Shown: positions 13,900 to 26,389, counted from the first letter of the stretch. The stretch: DNA of 64,000 nucleotides from Drosophila persimilis (GCF_003286085.1 NW_020825331.1:868001-932000), one strand, 5' to 3'. Program-made: numbers and translations. The notes: generated from the letters alone by a model not told the origin.

Positions 13900-14880
13900 T
13901 AAACTTAAATGCAATTTGTTCTAATTAATTTATATGATATGTTGAATTAATTGCATTTTACTTTCGTAATATATTTGGACTCTATTTCAGTCTATTTGAG
14001 CTTCGTTTACTATCATTTATTTAATTATTTATTAATTTTTAATTTATTATTATTAAATTTGAGTTTGAAAATATTTCAAATGTATAGAAGATTCTTGTAA
14101 TAATTCGAAATTTTCTAGCTTCTGTTTTGTTCGCTCTTTGCTTTTATTTTTACTTTCTTTCTGTTTGTCTGTTGTTGTTGTCTTTAAAAATTGTCTTTTC
14201 TTTAAGTTTCGAGTTTCGTTTGTTTCCTCTGGCGCCTTCTGAAAAATTAGTAAAAGTTTAAATATTAATACAACAAATTATAGCTATTTATGGGGTTTAA
14301 TGGTTCACACATTAATTTTAATTTTGAAAACATTTTGGGCAATTTTTTATGGGTATCGAGATAGGATCTTTTTTGGCTCAAATTTTAATGATAAATATAC
14401 ATTTTTTTTCAACCCAAACAAAACAATAAAAGTTATAAATACATTTTTTAAATACAAATATGTACAAAAAAAATATATAATAATAAAAAATGAGGTACTG
14501 ATATTATTTTTTGCTTTTTTTAATAAATCTAAAAATTAAATTTTAATATAAGTTGCTTTTTCTTCAAAATATTAACTAATTCTAGTGACCAAAGTCAAAA
14601 AGTAAATTATTTAACACAGCTTTAAAAAAACATTTAAAAAAATAACAATTTTTTAGCCAAGTTTTTTGCATATACAATTTTTATTTGAATCCTTTAAAAA
14701 TAAAAAGTTATAATTTAAATTTTAATTCAAGGATGGCTGCGTCTAACCTATTGCCAAAAAGTGTATATATAATATAATATAGTAATTATTATTAATAAAT
14801 ATATTACTAATTAATAATGGCTGTAAGGATTTTTTTTAAAAACTTTATATTTAAAAAAAATAAATGTTAATAAATTATGA
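13900..14880. other. AT-rich block
   Basis: T-rich then A-rich sequence with short TTAAT/AATAAA words. The only open frame (79 codons from 14300) is made of Phe, Lys, Asn and Ile codons and follows base composition. No repeat unit or element end is recognised. Confidence 0.55.
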
Positions 14881-15134
14881 ACCCAATTTTTAATATATCC
14901 ACATTTCAAAGCACATTTCCTTGTCGCATTTTCTCTCCTTTCCGTTACAGAGGAAGAGAAAATTATAGAGGGAGAGAGACCGGGGGCAGAGAGAGAGACA
15001 GAGAGAGACTGGGAACTGGCGTTCCCATTGAATTATGCTGCAATAAATTTCACCTCATCGGCCAATAATGACGAAAACTTTTGTGTGTTGCACATTTCGT
15101 GCCTTTGCCACCCATAGCACATCTCCCCTATCCG

Positions 15135-15176
<42 letters not shown>

Positions 15177-15509
15177 GGGCTTTGTGAAACTCTCATTTGA
15201 TTCGCCTTGCTCTTCCTTTATGCCGCTGCCTGCATAACAATGTCCTACATTCCCAACACGTACCATCGACAACAACTACAACAACTACAACAACTACAAC
15301 GATGGATGCTATTTAACAGATGGGTGTGGCTCAGCCCCCTGCCCAAAAAACCCAAGCACCGACCACAACGCCGCAGTGAGTGCGAGTGCGAGTGCGAGCG
15401 AACGACCAAAACTTATTGAGACAGAAGAGTGGCTAAAGGGGTCGTCCGTGTGGGGGGAGGGTGGTGGTTCTTGTCAGACATGTTTGTATATAAGCCATAT
15501 ACAAGTACA

Positions 15510-15546
<37 letters not shown>

Positions 15547-15836
15547 ATATTCAGTGCCTGATTAAAGCCAACTTAAAGCCAAACTGCAAAAAAGGCAAGC
15601 GAAAACTTGCCAAGAATGGGAGAAAGGGCCAAAGAAATCGAACGAAAGAGAGAAGGAGTAATAAGAAACAGAGACAGAGGGACAGAGAGACATAGAGAGA
15701 GAGAAGAGGCCGAACTAAGTGCATGAGAAGGAGGAGGGGCAAAAGTGCAGAGAGCGACAAGAGAGGTGACTGCATAATATATGCACACATCGCTCGCGCC
15801 TTTCTCTTTCTTCTTCGCCTACCACTTCTTGCCATT
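14881..15836. other. Non-coding block with dinucleotide microsatellites
   Basis: Contains (TC)n at 15139-15175, a CAACTA hexamer repeat at 15269-15302, a GAGTGC repeat at 15377-15398 and (TG)n at 15513-15545. No gene is recognised. Confidence 0.6.
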
Positions 15837-15872
15837 CCCCCCCCCACCCCCCCCCCCCCCCCCCCCCCCCCC
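15837..15872 (+). repeat. Poly(C) tract, 9 C + A + 26 C
   Basis: Nine C, one A, then 26 uninterrupted C, the longest homopolymer in the window. Its true length is uncertain because such runs are hard to sequence and assemble. Confidence 0.85.
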
Positions 15873-16679
15873 TCGTTCTAGTGGTCTAGTACAGTTAAGT
15901 AGTTACTATATAGTACGCTGGGGCCAGCACAAACATTTCCGGGCTGCTTTCGTTTTCAAGACAAAGCCAAAAGTCGAACTTGTTGGAGAAACTCTGATGG
16001 CGGTTCGGCTACTGTCGAATCTCGGTCACGAGAAGGAGGCGGACGTTATATGTAGGAGAAGTCATGCCATTAAATAAATATTGTATAATGCAATGTCTGC
16101 TCCTCTATTCTCCAGAGAACACCACGAGCTGCCTTTGCCGCTGCTGGGGCTGGGTCTGGGGCTGGGGCTGGGGCTGCCTGTGGCCCCAACTATGTAATTA
16201 AATTTTGTTTGCTGTTTTTTTTTTTTTTGTTTTGTCTAATTTCGTTAGTTTGCAGCAATTTGCATGTGGAGGACCAGGTCCTGCGTCCATTATCAAACAT
16301 TGCTTCCCCGGGCCCCCCATCACTGGCCACATTCTGCGATGGGGGTGATGATGATTCTTTATTCTACCTTCGGCGAAACTTCTCTTCGATATATTTTCCA
16401 TGTGCCCTTTGCCCTCTGCTTTCTCTTCTCGTTATTGAAGCACATTAACTTAGTTAGTACATCGTTATGTACCCAAGACCCTCTTCATCTCCATCTCCAT
16501 CTCCATCTCTTGTTCTTGGTCTTCTTCCACTTGCTCTTCATCGTCTCATCGCCTCATCAGCGAGCCCCGAAGCACGCTCATTCACACTCATCGAAGCATA
16601 CTTATGGGCGCAGGCGACGCTTAAGTGCACGCCGCTGTCGCTGCTTCTGCCGCTGCGACATTATTTGTTGGTGTAATTG

Positions 16680-17250
16680 TTGCTAGCACGCAAAACTTTT
16701 GTTGAAGCTCGTTTGTTGCGGCTGTCTATAAAGTCGTTGGTGTAATACGCTTGTGTTGGTGTTGCTCAAATGGAATTCATTGTCGCTACAGTCGTTGGAA
16801 TCGATGTTGGTGTAAGTATGGTTGTTTATATAGTAGCGCCAGGTGTTGGAATAATTCTAGTCTACTCTACTCTCTGTTAGTAGTCACTAATGGTGTTGGT
16901 GAAGGGGTAGCTGTTGTAATTGTTGTTGGATTTGCTGTTTTTGTTACAAAAATTGTTTGAATTGTTGCTTTTGTTGTGATGGCATTATTCCATTGTTGTA
17001 ATTTCTAGTATTGTCCCTGCCGTTGTTGAAGTAATTGTTGTAATTCGATTTTCTATTCCAATTTGTCTTGTAATTGTGGTTGTATTTGCTATTTTTTGTC
17101 TACTAAAGTTAGCGGACTTGTTTGTTCAGTACTACATATAATGTATCTACTTGTGAGGTCGTTGTTGAGTTTTTTTTCAGTGTTGTTGTAATAACGTATC
17201 TACTTCTGACGGCGTTGTGAACTTTGTTCAGTGTTGTTGTAATGTTTTAT
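16680..17250 (+). repeat. Cryptically simple GTT-rich stretch
   Basis: About 570 bp dominated by GTTGTTG and TTGGTGT words, without a fixed period. It contains two imperfect copies of a segment centred on GTATCTACTT (near 17140 and 17195). It looks like slippage-derived simple sequence. Frames through it give Leu/Val/Cys-rich nonsense. Confidence 0.55.
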
Positions 17251-18806
17251 TTTTCCGTATTTCTTTCCCTAGAGTTTCGGCAGTTTTTGTAGCTGCCGTG
17301 TGTGTGCCGTGCGTCTGTTGGTGTTGGTGTCTTTTGTGTGCCTCAGTGCATTTTCTGGTTTTCGTGGCATTCGTTTGAGTATTACACACATATACATATG
17401 TATAGTATTTACCCACTAAATCGTGAGACAAAGAGATAGTAAGAGGATAGTAAGGATAGAGGGACAGAGGGACAGAGAGAGTGTTGGCCTGTAATTGCTA
17501 TTTACACTAACACCAACACATGCACACACTTGCACTTCTACAGAGACAACAATTATGCTTGTGTGTGCCTGATTTGATGGCGATAGCAGGGCCAGGACCA
17601 TCGGGCCATCGGGCCAGAAACCAAATCAAAGCCAACAGCAAACAAATAAACAGACACACAGATACACACACACACACACAAAAACACATAGATACGATGC
17701 ATGCAAAATTTCTGCAATGGTTTAATGCGCGACTCTCTCTGTCTCTCTCTCTCTCTCGCTCTCTGTCTGTGTCTGTCTCTCTTCCTCACTTAGACTCTCG
17801 TGCCCCATCGCATGTATCTGATTCACTCTTCGACCTAAAGACCATTTAAACTGGGACAAATGAGGCCAGGCCGGGCCGGGCCAGGGCAGGGCAGGCCGAA
17901 ACGCCAGTCCTGCGACCAGGCAGGCCCAACAATGGCGGGGATATGTCGAGACAACAATAAAGGAAGCAGCAGCGGCAGCAGCAGCAGTCACTTTTGTTTT
18001 TAGCCCGCATTATTTGCCATTATGCAGTGCCTCTGCCGCTACCCGATGCCGCTTTTTGCCGTCACATCTATGGGGAACTCCATATCAAACAGCAGCTATA
18101 TCTTCCATCCCCCTTTCTCTCTCTCTCTCTCTCTAGATATACATATATATTTATATATGTATATGGATTTTTTGTGGCTTAAAAAAAAAAAGCGACAAAT
18201 ATGCGATATGTTCCGCGACTCACTCTCTTTGTCGCTCTCTCCCTTTAGCATTGTACGTTTTTTTGTTCTGCTATTTTGTTTCCTTTTTCCTCTCGTAAAT
18301 TAGGTCATTCTCGTGATAGCAGCAGCACCACCAATAATTTCCCTGATGAGCGAAAGTACTCGAAGGACAGACACCCAGGACACGGACACGGACTCAGGAC
18401 TCAAAAGTGCTGGGGCAAATGGATTCAACAGGCTCTGCGCCCAACCACACCTTCTATATTTTCAATAATTTTCCTATACATTTATTTTTTTTTTTATAAG
18501 AAAAATATGTAAAAAAAAATGATAATTTTTTATAATTAATTTTCATTTTTTTTCTGATTCTTATCTTTCCAAAATATAATAGAAATTATATATATTTTTT
18601 CTCAGAATTCCAGTATTCAGATAATATTCCCATATAAACATTTGAAACGAATAATTCTCCAATCAATTCTTTGATTTGTTTAAAAAATATCCAAGAATTT
18701 CTATAAATAGAAATAATATCATTGTCGGATGGTCATTAATGAATCTTCTAAATAGATACAATTGATTGATGAATTAATGATTCATTGAGTATGGAAAAAA
18801 AAAACA
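17251..18806. other. Non-coding block with CA and CT runs
   Basis: CACACA runs near 17660-17690, several CTCTCT runs (17731-17770 and 18116-18134), and an AT-rich tail from about 18480. No exon is recognised. Confidence 0.5.
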
Positions 18807-19217
18807 TTTTTCAACAACACTCATTACTCATTTGAGGGCCAGACCACACTCTTTGCATGATTGTTTCCCCAGCATTTAGTCGATCTTAGTCGATGCATTC
18901 TTCAATATCGAGTCTTTCCTAAACATCGAAGCATTTCACCAATTAACCGATACACCCCTCTTTTTTCAACAACACTCATTACTCATTTGAGGGCCAGGCC
19001 ACTCTTTGCATGATTGTTTCCCCAGCATTTAGTCGATCTTAGTCGATTCTTCAATATTGAGCCTTTCCTAAACATCGAGGCATTTCACCAATTAACCGAC
19101 ACACCCCTCTTTTTTCAACAACACTCATTACTCATTTGAGGGCCATGATTGTTTCCCCAGCATTTAGTCTTTCCTAAACAACGAGGCATTTCACCAATTC
19201 ACCGATATACCCCTCTG
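18807..19217 (+). repeat. Three-copy ~150-bp tandem repeat
   Basis: Three direct copies start at TTTTCAACAACACTCATTAC: about 18807-18960, 18961-19109 and 19110-19217. Copies 1 and 2 are about 154 and 149 bp and differ by a few substitutions and small deletions. Copy 3 is shortened to about 108 bp by internal deletions. Copies 1 and 2 carry TTTGCATGATTG (an octamer-like ATGCAAA site on the reverse strand) and GTCGATCTTAGTCGAT; copy 3 has lost both. All retain TTTCACCAATT and end in ACCCCTCT. Confidence 0.85.
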
Positions 19218-20902
19218 CTACCCTATAAGGCATAAATAGGCATAATATTTTGACTGCAATTGTGATGATTTTTCGCGATGGCACATGGAGTAAATTTATT
19301 TCATTTTAATTTATTTATAATATGTATTTTTCCACCATTTCTGTTGTTTGAAAGTTATTTTTATTTTTAGGTTTTTTTTTTCACTTCCCATTTTTCCATT
19401 GAGTGAATTTTTGTGTTTAACTGTTTTTGTTTTTTTTTTTGTTGTGGACAAATTTTGCATTTTATGGACATGATTTCCTCTTCACGGCTGGGGCTGCCCG
19501 CTTATATAAATAAATAACGAATAACGAGGCACAAAAAGAGAATTGAAATGAGATTTCATATGTCATTATATTGCACAATTATTGCAATTTTTTGTTTCTT
19601 TTCTGCTCATTTTCCCACTTTTTTTGTGTGTGTTATTTTTGCATATAAAATATGAAAGCTCTTGCGTTAATTTTATTGCATCCATTTTGATGTGATTTTT
19701 TTTTTTTGCTCATTCGCATACAGATACTGTTGTTTTTTTAGTTGATGATTTAATAGGGCCAATGGGGGTCCTAGAAGTGGCCTGGACAGTGGGCTACATC
19801 TGTGATAGAGGAAAGGATATTTCCTTTCTCCTCAATGATGGTGACAGAATTTTGCAAATTATTCATAAAGCGCTGACATGAAATTAATGAATTATTTTCA
19901 TAAATTTCCACAAGAGTTTTTGCAAATGTGTACTGGAAATTCGAAACGATTCAATGAGTACTCAATTAAAATTCAAACAACTCATGAATATGTATCTTCC
20001 TCTTTTAGAATTCTTTACAATATTTCCCATGAATCCCATGAAAAATATCATCAAAATTTAGTGCAAAAATATTTATAATTTAGTTTCGGAGAAACATAAA
20101 GAAAAGCTTCCAACTTTTAGTCCAAACTCCTAGAAAAAAGTACAGGAGTATCGCGAAACCCGAAATTAACACAATTAAAATACACGAAAATTATTACAAA
20201 AATCATATAAATATGAAACACTTAAATCTTAAGTTTTGGCCAAAAATTTCATTCGGAAAATTGAAAAATTTCAAAGAAATACCTGAAATTTTCTTTGGAT
20301 AATTTAAGGCTGGCGCAACCAATAAATACTATGTGAGAATTTCCCCATCACAAGAGATAAAAGTATTTGTCTAATTAGCTGTAAAAGTCTAGACATATAT
20401 CAAAAATCTTAAGCCCTCATAACAGGGCAGAGAGAGAGGGAGAGGGAGAGGGCTCCCCACTGCATGGAAATTATTAATAGTACGGGTCTCTAGAGATCTA
20501 GAACTGGACCTAGAGAGAGAGATAGAGAGAGAGAGATCTATGTGGATCTGTGGCTGTTGGAGGAGATGTATCTAGTGGTGCGGTTCGCTGGGTTTTCAAT
20601 GAGCGATGCCGAAAGACATGAACAAATCATCAAATCAAAACGAGATTTATTTTGAAGGCAAATGTAATTCTTTTGGCCGTTTTGGACTGGTTTTGTTTAT
20701 GTTTTTGTCTGGGCCAAACAGCAGCTGACGTTCGCTGGAGAATTGTTTATAAAATTCTATAATTTATATTGTTTAAAAAGCCTCCAACTTTTTATTTGAA
20801 GTCCCAGTGGGAGTGGCACCGGCGGCGGTTTAAAATTTGATGAAATACGATGAGATGAGATGAGATAATTTCAGCATATTTATAACCATCAAATTTTGTT
20901 GT
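19218..20902. other. AT-rich non-coding block
   Basis: A and T runs dominate, with GAGAGA runs near 20430-20540. A 66-codon frame from 19878 has ordinary-looking composition, but I see no splice signals or similarity to support it. Confidence 0.45.
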
Positions 20903-20971
20903 TGAACAATCCATATAAATTTAGACGAAACTTATTTATATTTCCATTCATTTATATTTATGGATTGTTCA
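20903..20971. other. 13-bp inverted repeat with 43-bp loop
   Basis: TGAACAATCCATA (20903-20915) is matched by its perfect reverse complement at 20959-20971. A few further A-U pairs are possible inside after an internal loop. The whole hairpin would be about 70 nt. It could be chance in AT-rich DNA, a small element end pair or a pre-miRNA-like hairpin. Confidence 0.4.
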
Positions 20972-21779
20972 CGCACTTGATAGTGGATTGGAATTCCATT
21001 ATTTGAATACTTTAGTCGGGTTCCAAAATACATACTTCTCCCCTTTTTTTTTTTGTTGTATGGAATATTCTTTGATTTCTCTAAAGCGGAAGTGCCAAAT
21101 ATCATTTAAACAAAAACATACACACGGTGGTGGTACGATGGGGGGAGTGGGGTGGGGTGGGGGGAGGGGGGGTAGACACACACACCTTGAGCCAATCCTC
21201 ACACTGCCGCTGGGGCGGGGGCGGGGGCAGGGGTCCAGCCGGGAGATTCTTGGGCGGGATTTCTCTTTCCTATGGGGCATTCCATGATCATGATTTGTTC
21301 GATTTTGTGTTTATTGTTCGAGCGGGTGGTTTTCACTTGTCCAAAGTACTTTTCCCTGTGACTTTTGTTGCTGTTGTTGCTGCTGCTGTTGTTGTTGCTT
21401 TCGGCTTTTGTTTATCATGCACACGCACTGCATTGGTTTCAACATTTTGCTGCTGTCGTAACTATTGTTGCAACTGCATTTTGTATTATCATTTTTTATG
21501 ATTTCGTTTTGATTTTGAACATTCGATCTGTGTGGCAAGCCTACAACACCGCACGTTGTTGTTTTAGTTGTTTATTTTTGTATTTTTGTATTTCTTTGTT
21601 GTTGTTGTTGCTGCTGCTATCGTTGTTGTTTTTGTTGTTGTTATTTGGGTATTTGGTTGGTTTTTGTTTTTTTGTAGATTGTAAAAAAGAGACACGTTAA
21701 AAAAATGTTGAAAAAAATTCTCGCCGTATGGAAAATCGCGCGACAAGAATCAAAAAATAATTAAAACAGGAAGATCCAT

Positions 21780-21810
21780 CCATCCATCCTTCTTTCTCTC
21801 TCTTTCTCTC

Positions 21811-21842
<32 letters not shown>

Positions 21843-24300
21843 CGCTCTGGCGTGCCAAGTATTAAGTGGGAATACTGTTTCAGCTTCCGTTTCCGCTTTT
21901 GCACTGCACTTCCGTTCGGCGCTTCGATCTCGACACGACTCGGAATGCGGCTCGACTCCGCTTTTACTCCGCTGTCAGAGGCCGCTCCGTCGTGGCAGGT
22001 CGGGTGGTCGGCCGGTCTCGGCAAAACTTCGCACGCAACGCCAAAACGATGCGGCCTCGGCTGCGGCAGCGGCAGCGCCAGCGCCAGCGACAAAGACAGA
22101 CAAAAAAGAAGTTGCCACAAAAAATAAACACTCGACTTCGAAACTTTTCGAATGGCAAAGCCTCTCTTTTTTTTTTTGGAGCTGCTGTTTTTCGAAAAAC
22201 AAAAAACAAAAAAAAAACTTTGGAAAATTTAAGTCCTAAACGAAGTTGGGAACATTCCAGGGGCTACAAAATCGCTCGAATATTCTGGGAATTCTGAACA
22301 ATTTTATGGTTAATTTTTGGAAAATTTTACCAAGTTTTTTGGTTAAAATTAGCGTTGAAGCGGCAACAGAGTTTCAGAATCGGGATCGCAGAAACGAAAC
22401 ACTCAATCAAACACGCACAAAGCCACGAACGGAAAACGGAGAACGGAGAACGGAGTAAGGCGGGTTTTTGGTTTTCGGTTTTTGAAAAACCACAACGGAA
22501 AAACATAAAAGAACGAAACGGGTACGGGTACGGGTACGGATACGGGCATGTGGAAAGCCAGTGGTGATAGTGGATTGTGTGTTGGGGAAAATGTTAAAGA
22601 GCCTCTTCTAACGCAGACAGACCCGTCAACGTGTGCTCGCACGCGGAAAAACAAATGTAAACTGTTTTTGCTGCACGGCCCGTGGCGAGCGTTTGGCTAG
22701 CGGAAAAGCCGAACCGAGCCCCCCCGAGCAGCAGCAGAGCCGAAGCCTGTCCACGAATGCGGTTCCCAGACAGACAATGAGAGAGCGAGAGAGTGGGTGG
22801 GTGGTTGGTTGGTTGGTTGTGGGTGTCAGGGAACGAATGACTACGATGACGATGACGACGACGACGACGACGACGACGACCGCTTGAATGGCACGATGAT
22901 GTCGATGGTCGATGGTCGATGGTCGGGACACACGTCGCTTAGCGGTGAAGGGCCGCACACGAATGAGCACGAGATGCGAATTTGTTAGAGATTCGCTCGC
23001 TGCCGGCGTCGCAGCTGGCTTCGATGCGGCTGCGGCTGCGGCTGCTGCTGCTTTTGCTCTCTGTTGTATGCTAAGTTTAACATTAGTTGAGAGGAGAGCT
23101 GGGAGCTTTTTTGTACTGCCGGCAGGACCGGCTTTTTCAGCGTTTTTGAACATAAGAAGGTCATCCGAGCCCGTCTCAGCCTGGACTACTCTAAGCCAGC
23201 TGCCTATTTCCCTCAGCCTATGCAACGAAAAGAGATCGCTGTTAAATGTCAAACCGAAGCTCTGTTAGTTTTAACAGTGACCGCGCTGCCGGCGCCGACC
23301 GCACCGACTGTCTCGTGTGCAGAAGGCATTCACACCGAAAGCCGAGCAAAAACAACAACAAAATCTGCGACTGCTGCACGTGCTGTCCACGTTTTGTCAT
23401 CCTCTCTCTCGCTCTCGCTTTCGCCCTCTCTGTCTCTCTCTCTCTCTGGCTTGCTATCCCTCTCTCGCTCTGATTTAGCCGGCCTCTGTTTGTATTTCGG
23501 TGTTTTTGGGTGCCCGTCTTTTGCCGCAATCAAAATTTGTGAATTTACCAAAAAAAACACACACACACATGGAGAGAGAGAGAGAGAGCGATAGAGAGAG
23601 AGAGAGAGAGCGATAGAGAGGAGTGGAGAGATGGTGTGGCATGCTGCAAGCGACGACGTCATAGTTTTGACGTCGACGGTTGAAAGGTTAAGGCAGCAGC
23701 TCTCAAAAAACTTGTTTTATTTTTGTTGGAAGGTGATGCAATCGAATGCCGCATTGGATATACCGCTCTCACTCACTCCCTCTCTCTATGTCTTTCTCTT
23801 TCTATCACACACACAATTGTCTGTCTCTCGCTCTGTTATTGTTATTGTTATTATTATTAATATTATTATTATTATTATTATTGGGCTGAGAAAAGTTACG
23901 TTTTTAGTGGGTTAAAAGCACGGCTCTGAGTGGAGGAATAACGGCGCGCGTGTTAATGCACCACTTCCTGTTGGGCTACTGTACCGTTAGACGGCGGGCG
24001 GCCTAACCATTACCGTTATTATTTGTGCACACACCGCCGAAGAGCCGGCAAAAGAAGCCAGCCCGCTCTCTCTCTCTCTCTTTTGGGAGAGAGACCCGAC
24101 TCTCTCACTCTCTCTCTGCAGCAGGGAAAAACTGCAACTCCGGGCATGCGATTTGAAAATTGTGTCGTCAGCTTGACACAATTTTCCAGAATGCGCCTGG
24201 AATGAACACAAAATCCAAAAAAAACAACAACAACAACAACAACAACAGAAGTAGAGAGTGGGGAAGAGGAAGAGGGTGAGGGTGAGAGTTGGGGGAAACA
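21780..24300. promoter_or_regulatory. GAGA- and trinucleotide-rich promoter-like block
   Basis: This 2.5-kb block is richer in G and C than its surroundings. It holds many CTCTCT/GAGAGA runs (21790-21815, 23400-23475, 23570-23625 and 24067-24115), (TG)n at 21817-21842, GGGTAC hexamers at 22519-22545, GAC trinucleotides at 22845-22880, GCN repeats and ATT repeats at 23855-23882. GAGA factor sites, CAG-type repeats and purine-rich leaders are common at Drosophila developmental promoters. On the + strand, purine-rich sequence up to 22454 ends in a fair splice donor, GTAAGG at 22455. No start codon with a convincing protein follows, so the transcript it may serve is unknown and probably lies outside the window. 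Confidence 0.3.
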
Positions 24301-25564
24301 CACAAAAACAAAAACCGAAGAAAGAACGGGAACAGGCACAGATTGAGGCAAGCCAACAAGGGAGAGGAGAAGCAGGAGGGCTTGTGGCCTAAGATATAGG
24401 GTATAAAGAGGTGCTGTAGACTCTTTAGTGAGTGGGCATACGATACAGGGTATACGGCAGTGGCCTGGGTAGAGGTTACCAAAAAGAAACGGGGCCTTTG
24501 AGGAGTGCTTATCGGATGAAGAGACCCTCCAGTGAGAGGCACCCGATACGATACAGGGTACGCTCTGACGATGCTTCCATATATACATATGTATATATAA
24601 TATTTATTCATGTATTTTCCATAAGATTTGATTAAATTTCTTAAGCGATTACTGTTTAGGGCCCGTCACGAGGGTACCAAGCGGTGCTGGAGCATGTCTG
24701 GAGACGCAGTACAGGGTAGTCGGTGCAGGTGCAGCAGATGCGGCTTACAGAGGGACCATGGGATAGAGTGGGGACACCGGGACACCGGGATAGTGCAGGC
24801 AGCAGAAGAGAGCTTTGCAGATGCGCATTAACGATGCCGCGTAAGCTTCGGTTTCTCGGTTTCTCGGTTTCTCGGTTTCTCGGTTTTCGGGTGTTTTGTT
24901 GATGTAGGTCTGGGATTTTCAGGACACGTGTCCGGCCGGTGGATTTGCCTTGGTCGTGCCTTTAAAGCCGACTTCGCCGAATGTTTTTGCCTCGACTCTA
25001 ATTTTATTTTGATTGTTTTTTTTTATACTATATTTGCAGGAAATATCATGCCTCCACGTGGGCTTTTTCTGGGCGTTAGAGTATTTGTGTATTTCCATGT
25101 GTGTGTGCGCGCGTGTGTAGGTGTGCAAATGCGTGAGAGTTCAATAGCATTTTGGGCTGGCGAATAAAAAATAAATAAAACCAAAGCTTGCAGCAGCTGC
25201 AGCTGCAACGAGAGCGAAACCAAGAGAGCGAAAGAGAGGGAGAGCGAGAGAGCGAGAGAGCGGCCCGAGTGAGAGCCAGAGCATAAGCTTAACAGTCGTC
25301 TGTTAACAGCCAGCCGAAAGCTTTCGCACTCTCCCACTGCCAGCCCATGGAAATCCATTCAATGGCGACGATCTGCGGCGGCAGGGGGTGCCGCGATTAG
25401 ATACGGATTCCAAGATTCGAGCAATCCATCCACTGGTTCTCTGTCCATCCCCATATCTCTGTCCATATCCTTTCCTTGCATCCCCGTAATGGAATGGTGT
25501 ACGAGAATTTGGCCCTCCAGTGATTGAACCATATGGTATAATATATATAATATGGTAGAGGGAA
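24301..25564. other. Non-coding block with TTTCTCGG repeat
   Basis: A short TTTCTCGG-type tandem repeat lies at 24848-24890. Near 25200-25330 there is a GAGAGCGAGAG stretch with CTGTTAACAG, related to the GTTAAC family seen at 26,271 and 48,890. No gene is recognised. Confidence 0.45.
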
Positions 25565-26040
25565 TTCTAATCCGAGCATAAGACCCTAAACGGTTCATGC
25601 GAGGCATAATTCGATCTACAAAGTGAAAGGAACAACGGTATAAAAGGTCTAGCAAGTCTAATAGGAATCGTAAAGTTTATGCGGCTGAACAGATCAGGGA
25701 TGGGAGCTTTACTAATAGCAGTCTACTAGAGTAAGATGGGAGTCCCAGTTAAGAGTGAAAAGTTGTTCTATACTGATTCTATACAAGCGAGGTATAGAGA
25801 GTCTTTGTTATATAGGGGTCGTCCAATTCCTTTGACCACCTTTTTATAAACCCATCATAACTTTGCATTTCGAGGCATTAAGGTGTAACAAGTTTGCACA
25901 ACACCATGACTGAAAGTTATTGAGATCGGATGGCAAGCGAGAATGAAATGCGATGTCCTTACACTGGACACAGAGTTTAACATCATCCGCACACATAAGT
26001 ACTCGAGAGTATGTCATTAATAAAGAGCGTAAACCTTACA
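25565..26040 (-). mobile_element. Decayed jockey-like non-LTR retrotransposon, reverse transcriptase fragment
   Basis: Read on the minus strand, this stretch carries the second half of a LINE reverse transcriptase in broken frames. Near 26035-26005 it reads FTLFINDIL. After a frame change, VLMCADDVKL (about 26002-25973) is the catalytic motif with the usual Tyr replaced by Cys. Next come SDLNNF, SWC, and LLHLNASKCKVM down to about 25875. A further frame change and an internal deletion lead to GFIKRWSKELDDPYITKTL and then a stop. LNWDSHL (near 25750) and SRINFTIPIRL (near 25680) follow, and the segment ends in FRVLCSD near 25570. This order matches jockey-clade reverse transcriptases of flies, but stops and deletions make it inactive. 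No endonuclease, gag, 3' tail or target-site duplication was found. The exact family (Doc, BS, F or another) cannot be set by eye. Confidence 0.85.
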
Positions 26041-26270
26041 CTAAATAGTATCTATATTTTCTTTGCGATAATTTGAACAAATTTTTAAGAACAAAACAGG
26101 GCCGCCGGGTATCAAAGCGATTCCGATTCCTTCTCGATCGGCGGATGGGCTGCAAACGGAAGAGGTGGCCAGAAAGCGATGAAGATTGTGCATTCCTAGC
26201 CATGCCTTGCCATACTGATTATTCGTGAATGGTATTCAATGGTTTTACAAGATAAGGCCCCTCGAGAGCG

Positions 26271-26380
26271 CGCCGTGTGGATCGTGAGAGCGAGCTGTTG
26301 TCAGACCTGTAAACCGGAGCGGTAACAGACTGTTAACAGGGCGTGTTAACAGCGCTATTGCTCACACTCTGTTATGGAGA
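26271..26380 (+). repeat. Short copy of the GTTAAC repeat family
   Basis: GCCGTGTGGATCGTGAGAGCG at the left end matches the left flank of the array at 48,890 almost exactly. It is followed by AGCGGTAACAGACTGTTAACAG and another GTTAACAGCGC. The right end (GCTATTGCTCAC) resembles the right flank of that array. The copy has about two core units where the 48.9-kb copy has fourteen. Confidence 0.65.
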
Positions 26381-26389
26381 TCGCAGCAG

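Noticed and set aside
22626-23252. 208-codon minus-strand frame with Ala and Val runs
   Set aside because: The homopolymeric stretches come from GCN and GAC microsatellites, and the rest matches no protein. It is best seen as part of a promoter-like block.
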